In this document: piece after piece, positions 1 to 5,759 of the stretch
How the letters are laid out: each line of letters starts with the position of its first letter
Position numbering within the stretch: position 1 is the stretch's first letter
Assembly (NCBI GenBank): GCA_002503205.1
Contig: DARE01000060.1
Coordinates: forward strand, 1-7,419
Source of the DNA: Thermoplasmatales archaeon UBA447
GTDB taxonomy: Archaea > Thermoplasmatota > Thermoplasmata > Thermoplasmatales > Thermoplasmataceae
Reading direction: 5' to 3'
DNA: 7,419 nucleotides
Notes under the pieces: model-generated
Databases searched by the model: none
What the model was told of the DNA's origin: nothing
The model's input: the letters and a program-made list of their open reading frames with translations, nothing else
Translations under genes and position numbers: made by a program

Positions 1-651
1 GGCCTTATCGTTACCTCATTCATCTCCCTATTCCTTCTCAAAGACAGGCCTGTTACAAAAAAGACCAACCGTGTTATGAACAACGAAAGTGGCAAATATG
101 TTCTGAAGCATCTTGTTTCTAATGCAATAAACGGAAGTGGTCTTGGCCTCTCAATTGTTCTTCTTCCTGCATGGTTTGAACTGAGATATGGTATTGATGC
201 ATCCCAGGTTGGTCTCGTATTTCTGTTTTCATATGTGGGGACAGCAGCCGGCTCATTCCTTATGTCCAGAACAGGACTTCTTAAGATGAGAAATCGTTCC
301 AGAACCCTATTTACTGCCTCTGTGACCAGAATAATACAGGGTGCACTTATGGCCGTTGTTGCATTTTCTCCATTCCTGCCGCTGGCAGTGGCTGTTTATG
401 CAGGGAGATCCTTTGTGGCCGGTGTGGGAGCTCCAAACAGGACAACTGTCAATGTGAGCGGAATAAGCAGTGGAGATTTTGGCGTAGGGACAAGCATTCA
501 GGGTATTTCATCAAGGGTAAGCCAGTCATTTTCCGGATTATCTGGATATTTGATGGATGTCTCTCTTCCCCTCCCCCTTCTCACTGGCGGGATTTTGCAA
601 TCCATTTCCGGAGTGGTCTACTACAAGCTTTTAAAACGCGGTAACTCTTGA
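1..651 (+). CDS. MFS transporter, C-terminal part (5' end outside window)
   Basis: The reading frame is open from the first base of the window to TGA at 649-651, giving about 216 residues with no upstream stop, so the gene starts outside the window. The Met codon at 76 lies inside the protein and is not a convincing start. The visible part has alternating hydrophobic segments (a membrane helix at the very start, then about five or six more) separated by short polar loops. There is a basic cytoplasmic-type loop after the second full segment (SRTGLLKMRNRSR), as expected for the second six-helix half of a Major Facilitator Superfamily permease, where such a loop joins helices 8 and 9. The protein ends in a short basic tail (KLLKRGN). 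The substrate cannot be told; drug/metabolite efflux and organic-acid or sugar uptake are all possible. The family call is fairly good from hydropathy and loop pattern, but no diagnostic N-terminal MFS signature is in view. Confidence 0.75.
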   Translation, partial: GLIVTSFISLFLLKDRPVTKKTNRVMNNESGKYVLKHLVSNAINGSGLGLSIVLLPAWFELRYGIDASQVGLVFLFSYVGTAAGSFLMSRTGLLKMRNRSRTLFTASVTRIIQGALMAVVAFSPFLPLAVAVYAGRSFVAGVGAPNRTTVNVSGISSGDFGVGTSIQGISSRVSQSFSGLSGYLMDVSLPLPLLTGGILQSISGVVYYKLLKRGNS

Positions 652-655
652 TTTA

Positions 656-682
656 TTCACTTTCTTGTGAAATTTTAATTTA
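656..682 (+). terminator. possible weak terminator after the MFS gene
   Basis: Five bases after the MFS stop, TTCAC (656-660) pairs with GTGAA (667-671) around a 6-nt loop and is followed by the T-rich run ATTTTAATTT. Archaeal termination depends mainly on T-rich tracts, so this is a plausible 3' end, but the stem is short. The T/A-rich part could equally be a TATA-like element for the tiny frame downstream. Confidence 0.25.
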
Positions 683-734
683 TGAACTTAAGATTCAGGG
701 AAAATGATTAGTGCTTGCACCGTGTATTCATGAC

Positions 735-818
735 ATGGTACATCTGAAAGCCATGCCTCTATACCTTATACCTCTTGTGATGCTTGGTATTCTGGTTTTT
801 TCAATACTTTTCCTGTAA
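735..818 (+). CDS. possible 27-aa single-span membrane peptide
   Basis: In the 216-bp gap between the MFS and aminotransferase genes a short frame runs ATG (735) to TAA (816-818). It encodes a peptide starting MVHLKAMPLY followed by an almost unbroken hydrophobic stretch of about 20 residues (LIPLVMLGILVFSILFL) up to the stop. It reads as one membrane helix with a short basic/polar N-terminus. A GTG at 711 could extend it by eight codons, and an in-frame TGA at 705-707 limits it. A TATA-like TTTAATTTA lies at 674-682, about 55 nt upstream of the ATG, and no Shine-Dalgarno is seen. A 9-codon frame (704-733) ends just before it. A random 27-codon frame in T-rich DNA can look hydrophobic, so this is only a candidate. 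I recognise no family. Confidence 0.25.
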   Translation: MVHLKAMPLYLIPLVMLGILVFSILFL

Positions 819-822
819 ATTC

Positions 823-831
823 AATAAATAT
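823..831 (+). promoter_or_regulatory. TATA-like box for the aminotransferase gene
   Basis: AATAAATAT is centred about 41 nt before the ATG at 868. Initiation about 25 nt downstream would give a short leader of roughly 15 nt (CATTTTTCACTATGC) with no Shine-Dalgarno. The spacing is less ideal than for the other genes here. Confidence 0.35.
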
Positions 832-867
832 CAATGGCCTTATTTGCCATGACATTTTTCACTATGC

Positions 868-1965
868 ATGACAGAAAAAATTCTTATGCATGTTGGCCCG
901 AGTAGGGGGAATATTGAGATATCTGAGAGTGCTGCTGTGCATGATCAGGGGTTTTCATCCTCTGAATTTTCGGAAAAAATGAGGTATACTCTCAATGGAA
1001 TTCTCAAGATTTCTGGAGCTAGGACAGGATACAGGCCATTCGTAATACCTGGAAGCGGCACGGCAGCTATGGAATCACTCAGTACGTTTCTCTCTCCCGG
1101 CGACAGCATACTTGTTCTGAGTCATGGAACATTTGGGGATAGGTGGAAAGGAATTTTCTCAAGATATCCTGTTAAGGTAAATGTACTGCGTTCGGCTCCT
1201 GGAAAACATTTATCCATAGATGATATCAGAAATGCTGCCAGTGACCATCATTACAGGATGGCAATAATGACCCATGTGGAGACAAGTACTGGTCTCCGTG
1301 CTGATCTTAATGCTATTATAGAGGCTGTTAGGGACTTTGCGGATATATTGGCCGTTGATTCAGTGGCAAGTTTGGGTGGTGAAAAACTTGATCTGGCAAG
1401 TCTTGGTATAGATGTAACTGTTTCCGCTTAGCAGAAAGCCATTGGGGCAGCCCCAGGAGCGGGAATAATAGTAGCTTCATATGAGATCATGGAACAGATC
1501 AGGGATGGGGGGCTTTCTGGTTACTTTCTTAACCTTCTTAACTGGGAGCCTGTTATGGAAAAATTCATGGATGGCTCCTGGGGTTATTTTGCTACACCCC
1601 CAATTGGGGTTATTTATACAATGGCAAAGGCTCTCGAACTCATAAACAACGAGGGCATGGATAACAGAATAAAGAGGCATGAAAGGCTTGCTTCACTCCT
1701 CAGGGACGGCATAGAAGGCATGGGATTGAATATTGTTGCAGAACTGCCCTATCGCAGCAACACAGTAACTGGTGTATTTCTGAAAGGGATAGATTCTCCT
1801 GAATTTATCAGGAAATGCCTTAACTATGGTGTTGAATTCGCAGATGGTGCCCTTCCTGAAATGAGGGGAAAATATTTCAGAATCGGCCACATGGGGTGGG
1901 TCCAGGAAACAGATATAAAGATGTCACTTGAAGCCATAGAAAAGGCACTCAATGCGTTTAAGTGA
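868..1965 (+). pseudogene. class V aminotransferase (alanine-glyoxylate / serine-pyruvate type) with in-frame TAG
   Basis: One frame of 366 codons from ATG 868 to TGA 1963-1965 encodes a fold-type I PLP aminotransferase, interrupted by a single TAG at codon 188 (1429-1431). Counting the TAG as a residue, it is 365 aa, normal for the family. Landmarks in order: N-terminal LMHVGP (6-11); phosphate-binding GSGTAAMES (62-70); HVETSTG (136-142); VDSVASLGG (163-171), with Asp164 expected to hold the pyridine nitrogen; the VSA-stop-QKA segment with the Schiff-base Lys at 190; YFATPP (240-245); and FRIGHMG (337-343), with the substrate-carboxylate Arg338. The family typically reads S-x-K here, so the TAG most simply replaces a Ser codon (TCG to TAG is one change). 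Everything after the TAG is intact. The enzyme would transfer an amino group between alanine or serine and glyoxylate or another 2-oxo acid. A TGA at 850-852 precludes any longer start. As written, translation gives an inactive 187-aa product; a recent nonsense mutation, readthrough or a sequence error all remain possible. Confidence 0.88.
1429..1431 (+). other. in-frame TAG in the PLP-lysine motif
   Basis: This codon sits two residues before the catalytic lysine (TAG CAG AAA). TAG also ends the genes at 2458-2460 (plus) and 3604-3606 (minus), where both proteins stop at a natural C-terminus. TAG is therefore an ordinary stop in this genome, and wholesale reassignment is unlikely. Confidence 0.9.
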
Positions 1966-2022
1966 CATGCAGGCTCTAACACTGCCATATAAATAAAATT
2001 AGATGCTGAATCAGTAAAAAAC

Positions 2023-2051
2023 TATGCTTTTCATATATATGGAAGAGCATA
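2023..2051 (+). repeat. inverted repeat / operator-like hairpin upstream of the zinc-motif membrane gene
   Basis: TATGCTTTTC (2023-2032) and GAAGAGCATA (2042-2051) form 10-nt inverted arms with one mismatch (a G-U wobble if transcribed) around a 9-nt loop of alternating A and T. The repeat lies 38 bp before the ATG at 2089 and its right edge touches a TATA-like element, so it may be an operator for that gene. Alternatively, it may be part of the 3' end of the aminotransferase transcript. There is no T-run directly after it. Confidence 0.45.
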
Positions 2052-2074
2052 TATAGTCGGATGTCATATATAAA
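2048..2074 (+). promoter_or_regulatory. TATA-like elements for the zinc-motif membrane protein
   Basis: Two closely spaced AT elements, CATATATA (2048-2055) and CATATATAAA (2065-2074), lie before the ATG at 2089. The first would place initiation near 2078, right at the Shine-Dalgarno-like sequence, giving a leader of about 10 nt. The second is rather close (about 20 nt) for a leaderless start. Confidence 0.4.
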
Positions 2075-2077
2075 TTA

Positions 2078-2084
2078 GGGGTGA
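2078..2084 (+). promoter_or_regulatory. Shine-Dalgarno-like site
   Basis: GGGGTGA ends 4 nt before the ATG at 2089 and contains GGTGA, complementary to the usual archaeal 16S rRNA 3' end. It is the only convincing ribosome-binding site before a gene in this window, where other genes look leaderless or have very short leaders. Confidence 0.5.
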
Positions 2085-2088
2085 AAGA

Positions 2089-2460
2089 ATGAACTATATA
2101 TGCCCCAAATGTAGAGGCTCTGGCTATATCAAGGATGAGTCTGACCACCTTGACATATGTGATAACTGCTGGGGACTTGGCTATGTTGAGGAGAACGCTG
2201 CTGAAAGTCGATACTCTGCATCTCCTGAGGAAAAGAGAATCAGGAGGAATGCAATCATTATCCTTGCAGTGACTGTAGCAGTTTTCTATTCTGTTCTTTT
2301 CCTGCTTTCACTTTTCATCAAATACACATCCATAGAGATGGTGATTCTCATACTTGCATCGTATTATGCTGGAATAATTGGCAGTTCCATATATGTGAGG
2401 CATGCGATGAGGAAAATAAATTCTGGAGGCAGGGGGTCAGACCTGCCTGGGCAGCACTAG
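2089..2460 (+). CDS. small membrane protein with DnaJ-like CxxCxGxG zinc motif
   Basis: The 123-aa product has two parts. Residues 5-12 (CPKCRGSG) and 24-31 (CDNCWGLG) form a pair of CxxCxGxG-type motifs like one zinc centre of the DnaJ/HSP40 central domain, expected to bind one zinc ion with Cys5, Cys8, Cys24 and Cys27. A charged linker (35-53, ending EEKRIRRN) follows, then two hydrophobic helices at about 54-77 and 83-103 and a basic tail (RHAMRK). By the positive-inside rule the zinc domain and C-terminus should both be cytoplasmic. An in-frame TAA at 2071-2073 blocks extension, and a GGGGTGA site supports the ATG. There is no J domain, so it is not a co-chaperone of the usual kind; a membrane-bound protein- or RNA-binding adaptor is only a guess. 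It stands alone: its stop is 5 bp from the stop of a convergent gene. The stop is TAG, with a second in-frame TAG two codons later. Confidence 0.8.
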   Translation: MNYICPKCRGSGYIKDESDHLDICDNCWGLGYVEENAAESRYSASPEEKRIRRNAIIILAVTVAVFYSVLFLLSLFIKYTSIEMVILILASYYAGIIGSSIYVRHAMRKINSGGRGSDLPGQH

Positions 2461-2465
2461 ATATT

Positions 2466-3065
2466 TTAGGGGCATTTTCCTGAGTTTATCTGATCCTTGA
2501 AAAGTTCCACATAGGGAGAATCAGAAGGAGCATTTCCATTAAGTGAGAGAAATGTGGAGGGGTTTGGAGAATAACCCTTCAGTGTAGTTCCTGTCTGGCT
2601 GTCCCAGTCCTTAACCTGCTGTTCATCATATTTTATGCAGAATTCTCTGCTTGAGAGAGAGCCTAACGTGTAGCATACAGGGTTTTCAGGAACCATTCCT
2701 CCGACAAAACCTCCTTCCAGCATACTCCATTTCTGACCCGGAGCTAAGGTGAAAACAAAGGCTACAATACTCTTTCCTCCGGTGAAATTGACAACCATAA
2801 GAGGAGGTGAATTACTTGCCACCCCTTTATCGACAAGAGCAGAATTTGTTGGCGTAAACGATGTGTTGAACCCGCTGTTGTTCAGATATACAGGCCAGAA
2901 TGCATTTCCGAAGTAGTATCCAGATCTGTAAAGAACGGCTGAAATTTTTTTAGAGGAACTGTTGGAAAAATTCCACTGCACAGTTCCGTTCTTTTCATCA
3001 TACCACTTCCAGCTCACATTTATTTTCTCGAGTATCGCCCTTACAACTCCGATTTCATTAATCAT
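2466..3065 (-). CDS. hypothetical protein, 199 aa, rich in N-x-S/T sequons
   Basis: I do not recognise this family. An in-frame TGA lies three codons upstream of the ATG (3063-3065) and the next Met is residue 90, so the start is firm and there is no hidden signal peptide. Residues 1-14 form a short amphipathic stretch. The body is rich in Asn, Ser, Gly and aromatic residues, with beta-type alternation (for example SGYYFGNAFWPVY at 48-60 and KSIVAFVFTL at 98-107). Seven N-x-S/T sequons fall within the first 95 residues (Asn16, 26, 32, 35, 62, 67, 93). Cysteines are at 131, 143 and 198, the last near the C-terminus. No membrane helix or enzyme motif is visible. It may be a beta-sandwich protein. 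A TATA-like box 27 nt upstream suggests its own leaderless transcript. It is convergent with the zinc-motif gene, and 80 bp downstream of another minus-strand hypothetical. Confidence 0.75.
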   Translation of the reverse strand: MINEIGVVRAILEKINVSWKWYDEKNGTVQWNFSNSSSKKISAVLYRSGYYFGNAFWPVYLNNSGFNTSFTPTNSALVDKGVASNSPPLMVVNFTGGKSIVAFVFTLAPGQKWSMLEGGFVGGMVPENPVCYTLGSLSSREFCIKYDEQQVKDWDSQTGTTLKGYSPNPSTFLSLNGNAPSDSPYVELFKDQINSGKCP

Positions 3066-3087
3066 AGACTCTCATACTCCAATGTGG

Positions 3088-3096
3088 TATAAAAAA
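3088..3096 (-). promoter_or_regulatory. TATA box, leaderless start of the 199-aa gene
   Basis: On the minus strand the element reads TTTTTTATA, centred 27 nt before the ATG at 3065. With archaeal spacing this puts initiation at or next to the A of the ATG. No Shine-Dalgarno is present. Confidence 0.55.
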
Positions 3097-3145
3097 TTGA
3101 AGATTCAGAATTTTTTTAAAATTGATGTAATGGATCAAAAACAAT

Positions 3146-3535
3146 TCATAATTGAGAACGCAGGTCCTGAAGCAATTCAGTTTCTACATGTTTTGTCCAT
3201 AATATCTCGGGGATGTCTATGAATATGAAAATATCCGAAAGAAGCAGAACCTCGATTGCCGTAACTGCCAGGTTCTGGACAAGTTTTCCGACGCCCACGT
3301 CAACTTCAAGGTTTTCGGAGCCGTCTTGCTGTTTGAAAACAAAGGTAAGTGCCCTGTCTGCCGATATAACATCCCTGAGGAAACCAGCCTTGAGGACCTG
3401 CATTACAGCCTGGCCATTCTGGACATTTGACTGAACCCTCCATCCCTTGAACTGAAGGGAGCTTGTAAATGAGTTTACTATGTCCTGCAGTTTCTTCGAA
3501 GTCTGGAACTGTACTGTTTTTTTAAATATCTCCAT
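3146..3535 (-). CDS. hypothetical protein, 129 aa, with one probable membrane segment
   Basis: The soluble first part (1-84) has an alpha/beta look: residues 13-29 (SKKLQDIVNSFTSSLQF) are probably helical, followed by short strands (GWRVQSNVQNGQAVMQVLK, 31-49; RALTFVFKQ, 61-69; NLEVDVGVGK, 75-84). A hydrophobic segment at about 88-110 follows, then a charged tail. The order helix, 'GWRVQS', 'AVMQVLKAGFLRDVISADRALTFVF' resembles a small domain of unknown function seen beside zinc ribbons in other prokaryotes. That resemblance is from memory and uncertain, and no zinc ribbon is present here. The frame upstream is open for eight codons to a TAA at 3560-3562 but has no usable start codon. It lies in tandem between the 199-aa gene and the epimerase-like gene, with its own TATA-like element. 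Stop is TGA. Confidence 0.7.
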   Translation of the reverse strand: MEIFKKTVQFQTSKKLQDIVNSFTSSLQFKGWRVQSNVQNGQAVMQVLKAGFLRDVISADRALTFVFKQQDGSENLEVDVGVGKLVQNLAVTAIEVLLLSDIFIFIDIPEILWTKHVETELLQDLRSQL

Positions 3536-3558
3536 AGTTTTAGATGGATAACTTTGTG

Positions 3559-3569
3559 CTTAATACTTT
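3559..3569 (-). promoter_or_regulatory. TATA-like box for the 129-aa gene
   Basis: The minus strand reads AAAGTATTAAG, centred about 29 nt before the ATG at 3535, consistent with a leaderless start. It is the weakest match among the minus-strand promoters. Confidence 0.4.
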
Positions 3570-3603
3570 TGGTATGAAAAGAGATATTTGCTCATTCCCT
3601 GAG

Positions 3604-4530
3604 CTATTTTTTCAGCAAATTTTCCAAAGCCCCTTCCAGATCTGGGAACAGGAATGGATATCCATACTTTTCTGCCTTAGCGGGAATGACTTTCTTACCC
3701 TTTATCAGAAGATCAGAGACCTCCCCAAACATCATCCTTATGATAGTGACCGGGACCTTTATTCTTGAAGGCTTGTTCAGAACTCTTCCAAGAATGGCTG
3801 AGAATTCATTCATCCTTGGAACCTGTGGAGAAGAAGCATTAATCGGGCCGCTAATATCCTTTTTCTCAAGCGGGAATAGTGCCAATCCCACCTCATCATC
3901 CAGGTGTATCCAGGGGAACCACTGGGTCCCCGGCTTTATTGGGCCACCCAGTCCTCTGTTGAAAACCTTGACAAGCTGCTCTAGGGCACCCTCTGAAGAG
4001 TCCAGAACCACACTTGTCCTTATATTGACCACTCTGACTTTGTCAGATTTAGCTTTTTCTGCAGCCTCTTCCCATTCCTTTACAAGAACTCCCCAGAAAT
4101 CTTCAGCAGCAGGTTCATCCTCTGTTATTTCTCTGTCATCCCATTTATCATAACCATAGATTCCGGCTGCTGAACCGTTTACAAAAAGTTCTGGGGGAAC
4201 CTGGCATTTTTTAATAGCCTCAGCAATGGCTGATGTATAGTCTACCCTTGATTCGTATATCTCAGTTTTGTAGTTGCCCTTCCACTTTTTGAAGATTGGG
4301 GCCCCAGAAAAATTAAAAACAGCAATGGAGCCATTGATTATTTTCTCTAAGTCACCCTCTTTACCTGTAAATCCATAATATTCGGACGCGCCTGGAACCT
4401 TTTGCCTTACCTTTTCCCGATCTCTTCCAACTGCAGTTACAGAATAGCCCCTCTTAATTAATTCCTTGCAGACAGCAGAACCTATCAGGCCGGAGGAACC
4501 AAAGACAACAGCCTTATTCTGATCTCCCAT
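3604..4530 (-). CDS. TIGR01777-type epimerase-like NAD(P)-binding protein (YfcH / SDR39U1 family)
   Basis: The 308-aa product is an atypical extended short-chain dehydrogenase/reductase. The N-terminal Rossmann motif FGSSGLIG (10-17) follows the first strand, and GRD at 35-37 suggests an Arg contacting the NADP phosphate. NFSGAPI (73-79), YESRVDYT (92-99) and NGSAAGIYG (118-126) match family landmarks, with Ser120/Tyr125 near the usual catalytic site but no standard YxxxK. WFPWIHLDD (204-212) and the C-terminal block from NASSPQVPRMNEF through FGEVSDLLIKGKKVIPAK (about 231-285) and FPDLEGAL (295-302) are typical of TIGR01777 proteins with the DUF1731 tail. The family is about 300 aa, so this is full length. 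The substrate is generally unknown; E. coli YfcH and human SDR39U1 are relatives. An in-frame TAA four codons upstream fixes the start, and a TATA box lies 25 nt away. The stop is TAG. It lies 85 bp downstream of the ornithine cyclodeaminase-family gene on the same strand but has its own promoter. Confidence 0.92.
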   Translation of the reverse strand: MGDQNKAVVFGSSGLIGSAVCKELIKRGYSVTAVGRDREKVRQKVPGASEYYGFTGKEGDLEKIINGSIAVFNFSGAPIFKKWKGNYKTEIYESRVDYTSAIAEAIKKCQVPPELFVNGSAAGIYGYDKWDDREITEDEPAAEDFWGVLVKEWEEAAEKAKSDKVRVVNIRTSVVLDSSEGALEQLVKVFNRGLGGPIKPGTQWFPWIHLDDEVGLALFPLEKKDISGPINASSPQVPRMNEFSAILGRVLNKPSRIKVPVTIIRMMFGEVSDLLIKGKKVIPAKAEKYGYPFLFPDLEGALENLLKK

Positions 4531-4550
4531 GAAAGAATATTATGATGGGC

Positions 4551-4559
4551 AATATAAAA
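4551..4559 (-). promoter_or_regulatory. TATA box, leaderless start of the epimerase-like gene
   Basis: The minus strand reads TTTTATATT, centred 25 nt before the ATG at 4530. It is a good archaeal TATA match with no Shine-Dalgarno between it and the start. Confidence 0.55.
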
Positions 4560-4615
4560 CCGAGTAAATTGAAACTTTACACTTTCACCTTTAATTATGA
4601 AGTTATAATGGCTGC

Positions 4616-5527
4616 TTATATGTGCCCAAGTTTTTTAAGCACAAGATAAGCCGCCGCAACATCTTCAAGACCCACACCCATCGTTTTGAGTACAGATCTA
4701 TCCGGTTCCTTTGAAGGGGGCTTTATCACTAAATCCTTCAGCTCTATCATTTCCTTTTGAGGATAATTTTTTCTGAATCCAATTATTTCTCCAGTTTCCT
4801 TTAAAGCCTGTTCAATATTCTCAACCACAACAATATCACTCTCAGCAAGTACATCCTCTGCAGCTTCCCTCCTCATAGGGAGGTTTCCGCCACACAGATT
4901 CACATGATACTTTTCACCGAGATCCTTGCGCGAAAAAATGGCCTCGTTTGAGTTCGTGATTGAACTTATTACTGTGGCATTCCTGGTCGCTTCGCCCACC
5001 TTATCATGGGCTCTTGCCTCAACACCGAACTTTGACTGCATTCTTCTGGCAAAACTTCTGGCATTTTCAGGATGCCTGGAGTACACATGAACGAGCCCGC
5101 AATCGAATACTGAAAGCAAGCCTTCCAGTTGAGTTTCGGCCTGAAAGCCTGAACCTATTATTGCTATCTCCTGTTCCTTCTTTTTCAGAATAAGCTGGGA
5201 AACCATTGCTGGAAGCGCCCCTGTCCTTATCTGCCCCAGGCGATTGGCCTCAATCACCGCAATTAGATCTGATGTTCTGGTATCGAAGACGAGGACGACA
5301 AATCTCGCCCCTCCCTTTCCCGCAATGTAACACTTCATCCCTGCAAGATGATACTTTGCAAATATGCCCGGCATAGAGTTGAGAACAACACCATCTGAGT
5401 GGAGCCTTTCTCTAGGAGATACTGAAGAGTGACCCTCTCCTAGATCCTGAAATGCCTCCCTTAAAATTGAGACCGTTTCCTTCATTTCCAGGGTTTCATC
5501 AACTTCTTTTTCAGTTATATAAAGCAT
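4616..5527 (-). CDS. ornithine cyclodeaminase / mu-crystallin family protein
   Basis: The 303-aa product matches this NAD(P)-dependent family over its length. Landmarks: PRERL (38-42) and the Lys in GMKCY (63-67), expected near the substrate carboxylate; the RTGALPAM motif (101-108); the Rossmann glycine motif IIGSGFQAETQ (123-133); VYSRHPENA (148-156); VNLCGGNLPMRRE (209-221); VVENIEQALKETGEI (234-248); and GVGLEDVAAAYLV (285-297). Members include ornithine cyclodeaminase, archaeal alanine dehydrogenase, ketimine reductases and mu-crystallin. The region usually reading G-x-D-x-P-G-K-x-E-L is here G-G-N-L-P-M-R-R-E-A, losing the acidic residue expected in true cyclodeaminases. An imine reductase or amino-acid dehydrogenase role therefore seems more likely than ornithine cyclodeamination; this is inference. 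The start is fixed by an in-frame TGA three codons upstream. The gene is divergent from the APC permease, suggesting a shared amino-acid theme. Stop is TAA. Confidence 0.9.
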   Translation of the reverse strand: MLYITEKEVDETLEMKETVSILREAFQDLGEGHSSVSPRERLHSDGVVLNSMPGIFAKYHLAGMKCYIAGKGGARFVVLVFDTRTSDLIAVIEANRLGQIRTGALPAMVSQLILKKKEQEIAIIGSGFQAETQLEGLLSVFDCGLVHVYSRHPENARSFARRMQSKFGVEARAHDKVGEATRNATVISSITNSNEAIFSRKDLGEKYHVNLCGGNLPMRREAAEDVLAESDIVVVENIEQALKETGEIIGFRKNYPQKEMIELKDLVIKPPSKEPDRSVLKTMGVGLEDVAAAYLVLKKLGHI

Positions 5528-5549
5528 AGGTGATCATGCATTTGTGGCA

Positions 5550-5560
5550 TTAAAAAAGTT
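5550..5560 (-). promoter_or_regulatory. TATA-like box for the ornithine cyclodeaminase-family gene
   Basis: The minus strand reads AACTTTTTTAA, centred about 27 nt before the ATG at 5527, consistent with a leaderless start. Confidence 0.45.
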
Positions 5561-5748
5561 CTATTGAAAGTAGCAGAGGTGGATTTCTTCCAAATATAGG
5601 GACCTATCATAGAGTGCCATGATAATCTGTATATTTTTCCATCTCTTATATAACATAGTAAGTAATGAATAAATTCATAATAAAGCCACTATATATGTTA
5701 ATATGCATTATTTTAATCATAATATTTGAAGCAATGTAACAAATTACT

Positions 5749-5759
5749 TATAATATAAA
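5749..5759 (+). promoter_or_regulatory. TATA box, leaderless start of the APC permease
   Basis: TATAATATAAA overlaps this position, its TAATATAAA core (5751-5759) centred 27 nt before the ATG at 5782. An in-frame TGA lies directly before that ATG and no Shine-Dalgarno is present, so the transcript is probably leaderless. Confidence 0.6.

Noticed and set aside
1429..1431. Pyrrolysine or another genetic-code change at the TAG
   Set aside because: TAG ends at least two other genes in natural C-terminal positions and no pyl gene is visible in the window; kept only as an unlikely alternative to a nonsense mutation or error.
1598..1609. Perfect 12-bp palindrome CCCCAATTGGGG inside the aminotransferase
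   Set aside because: It lies in codons for the conserved TPP-I-G segment of the family; coding constraint explains it without a regulatory role.
1579..1616. 11-nt direct repeat TGGGGTTATTT at 1579 and 1605
   Set aside because: The two copies are in different codon phases, encode different conserved residues and are not flanked by any mobile-element structure; probably chance.
1477..1890. Minus-strand frames opposite the second half of the aminotransferase
   Set aside because: The plus strand carries recognisable aminotransferase motifs throughout; the antisense frames show none.
2962..4153. Plus-strand frames opposite the 199-aa, 129-aa and epimerase-like genes
   Set aside because: The minus-strand frames have promoter-spaced starts and, for the epimerase, clear family motifs; the plus-strand translations are Ser/Thr/Phe-rich antisense artefacts.
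5528..5549. AGGTGATC followed by ATG on the plus strand
   Set aside because: A good Shine-Dalgarno-like match, but the frame after it stops after five codons; it is more likely chance within the upstream region of the minus-strand gene.
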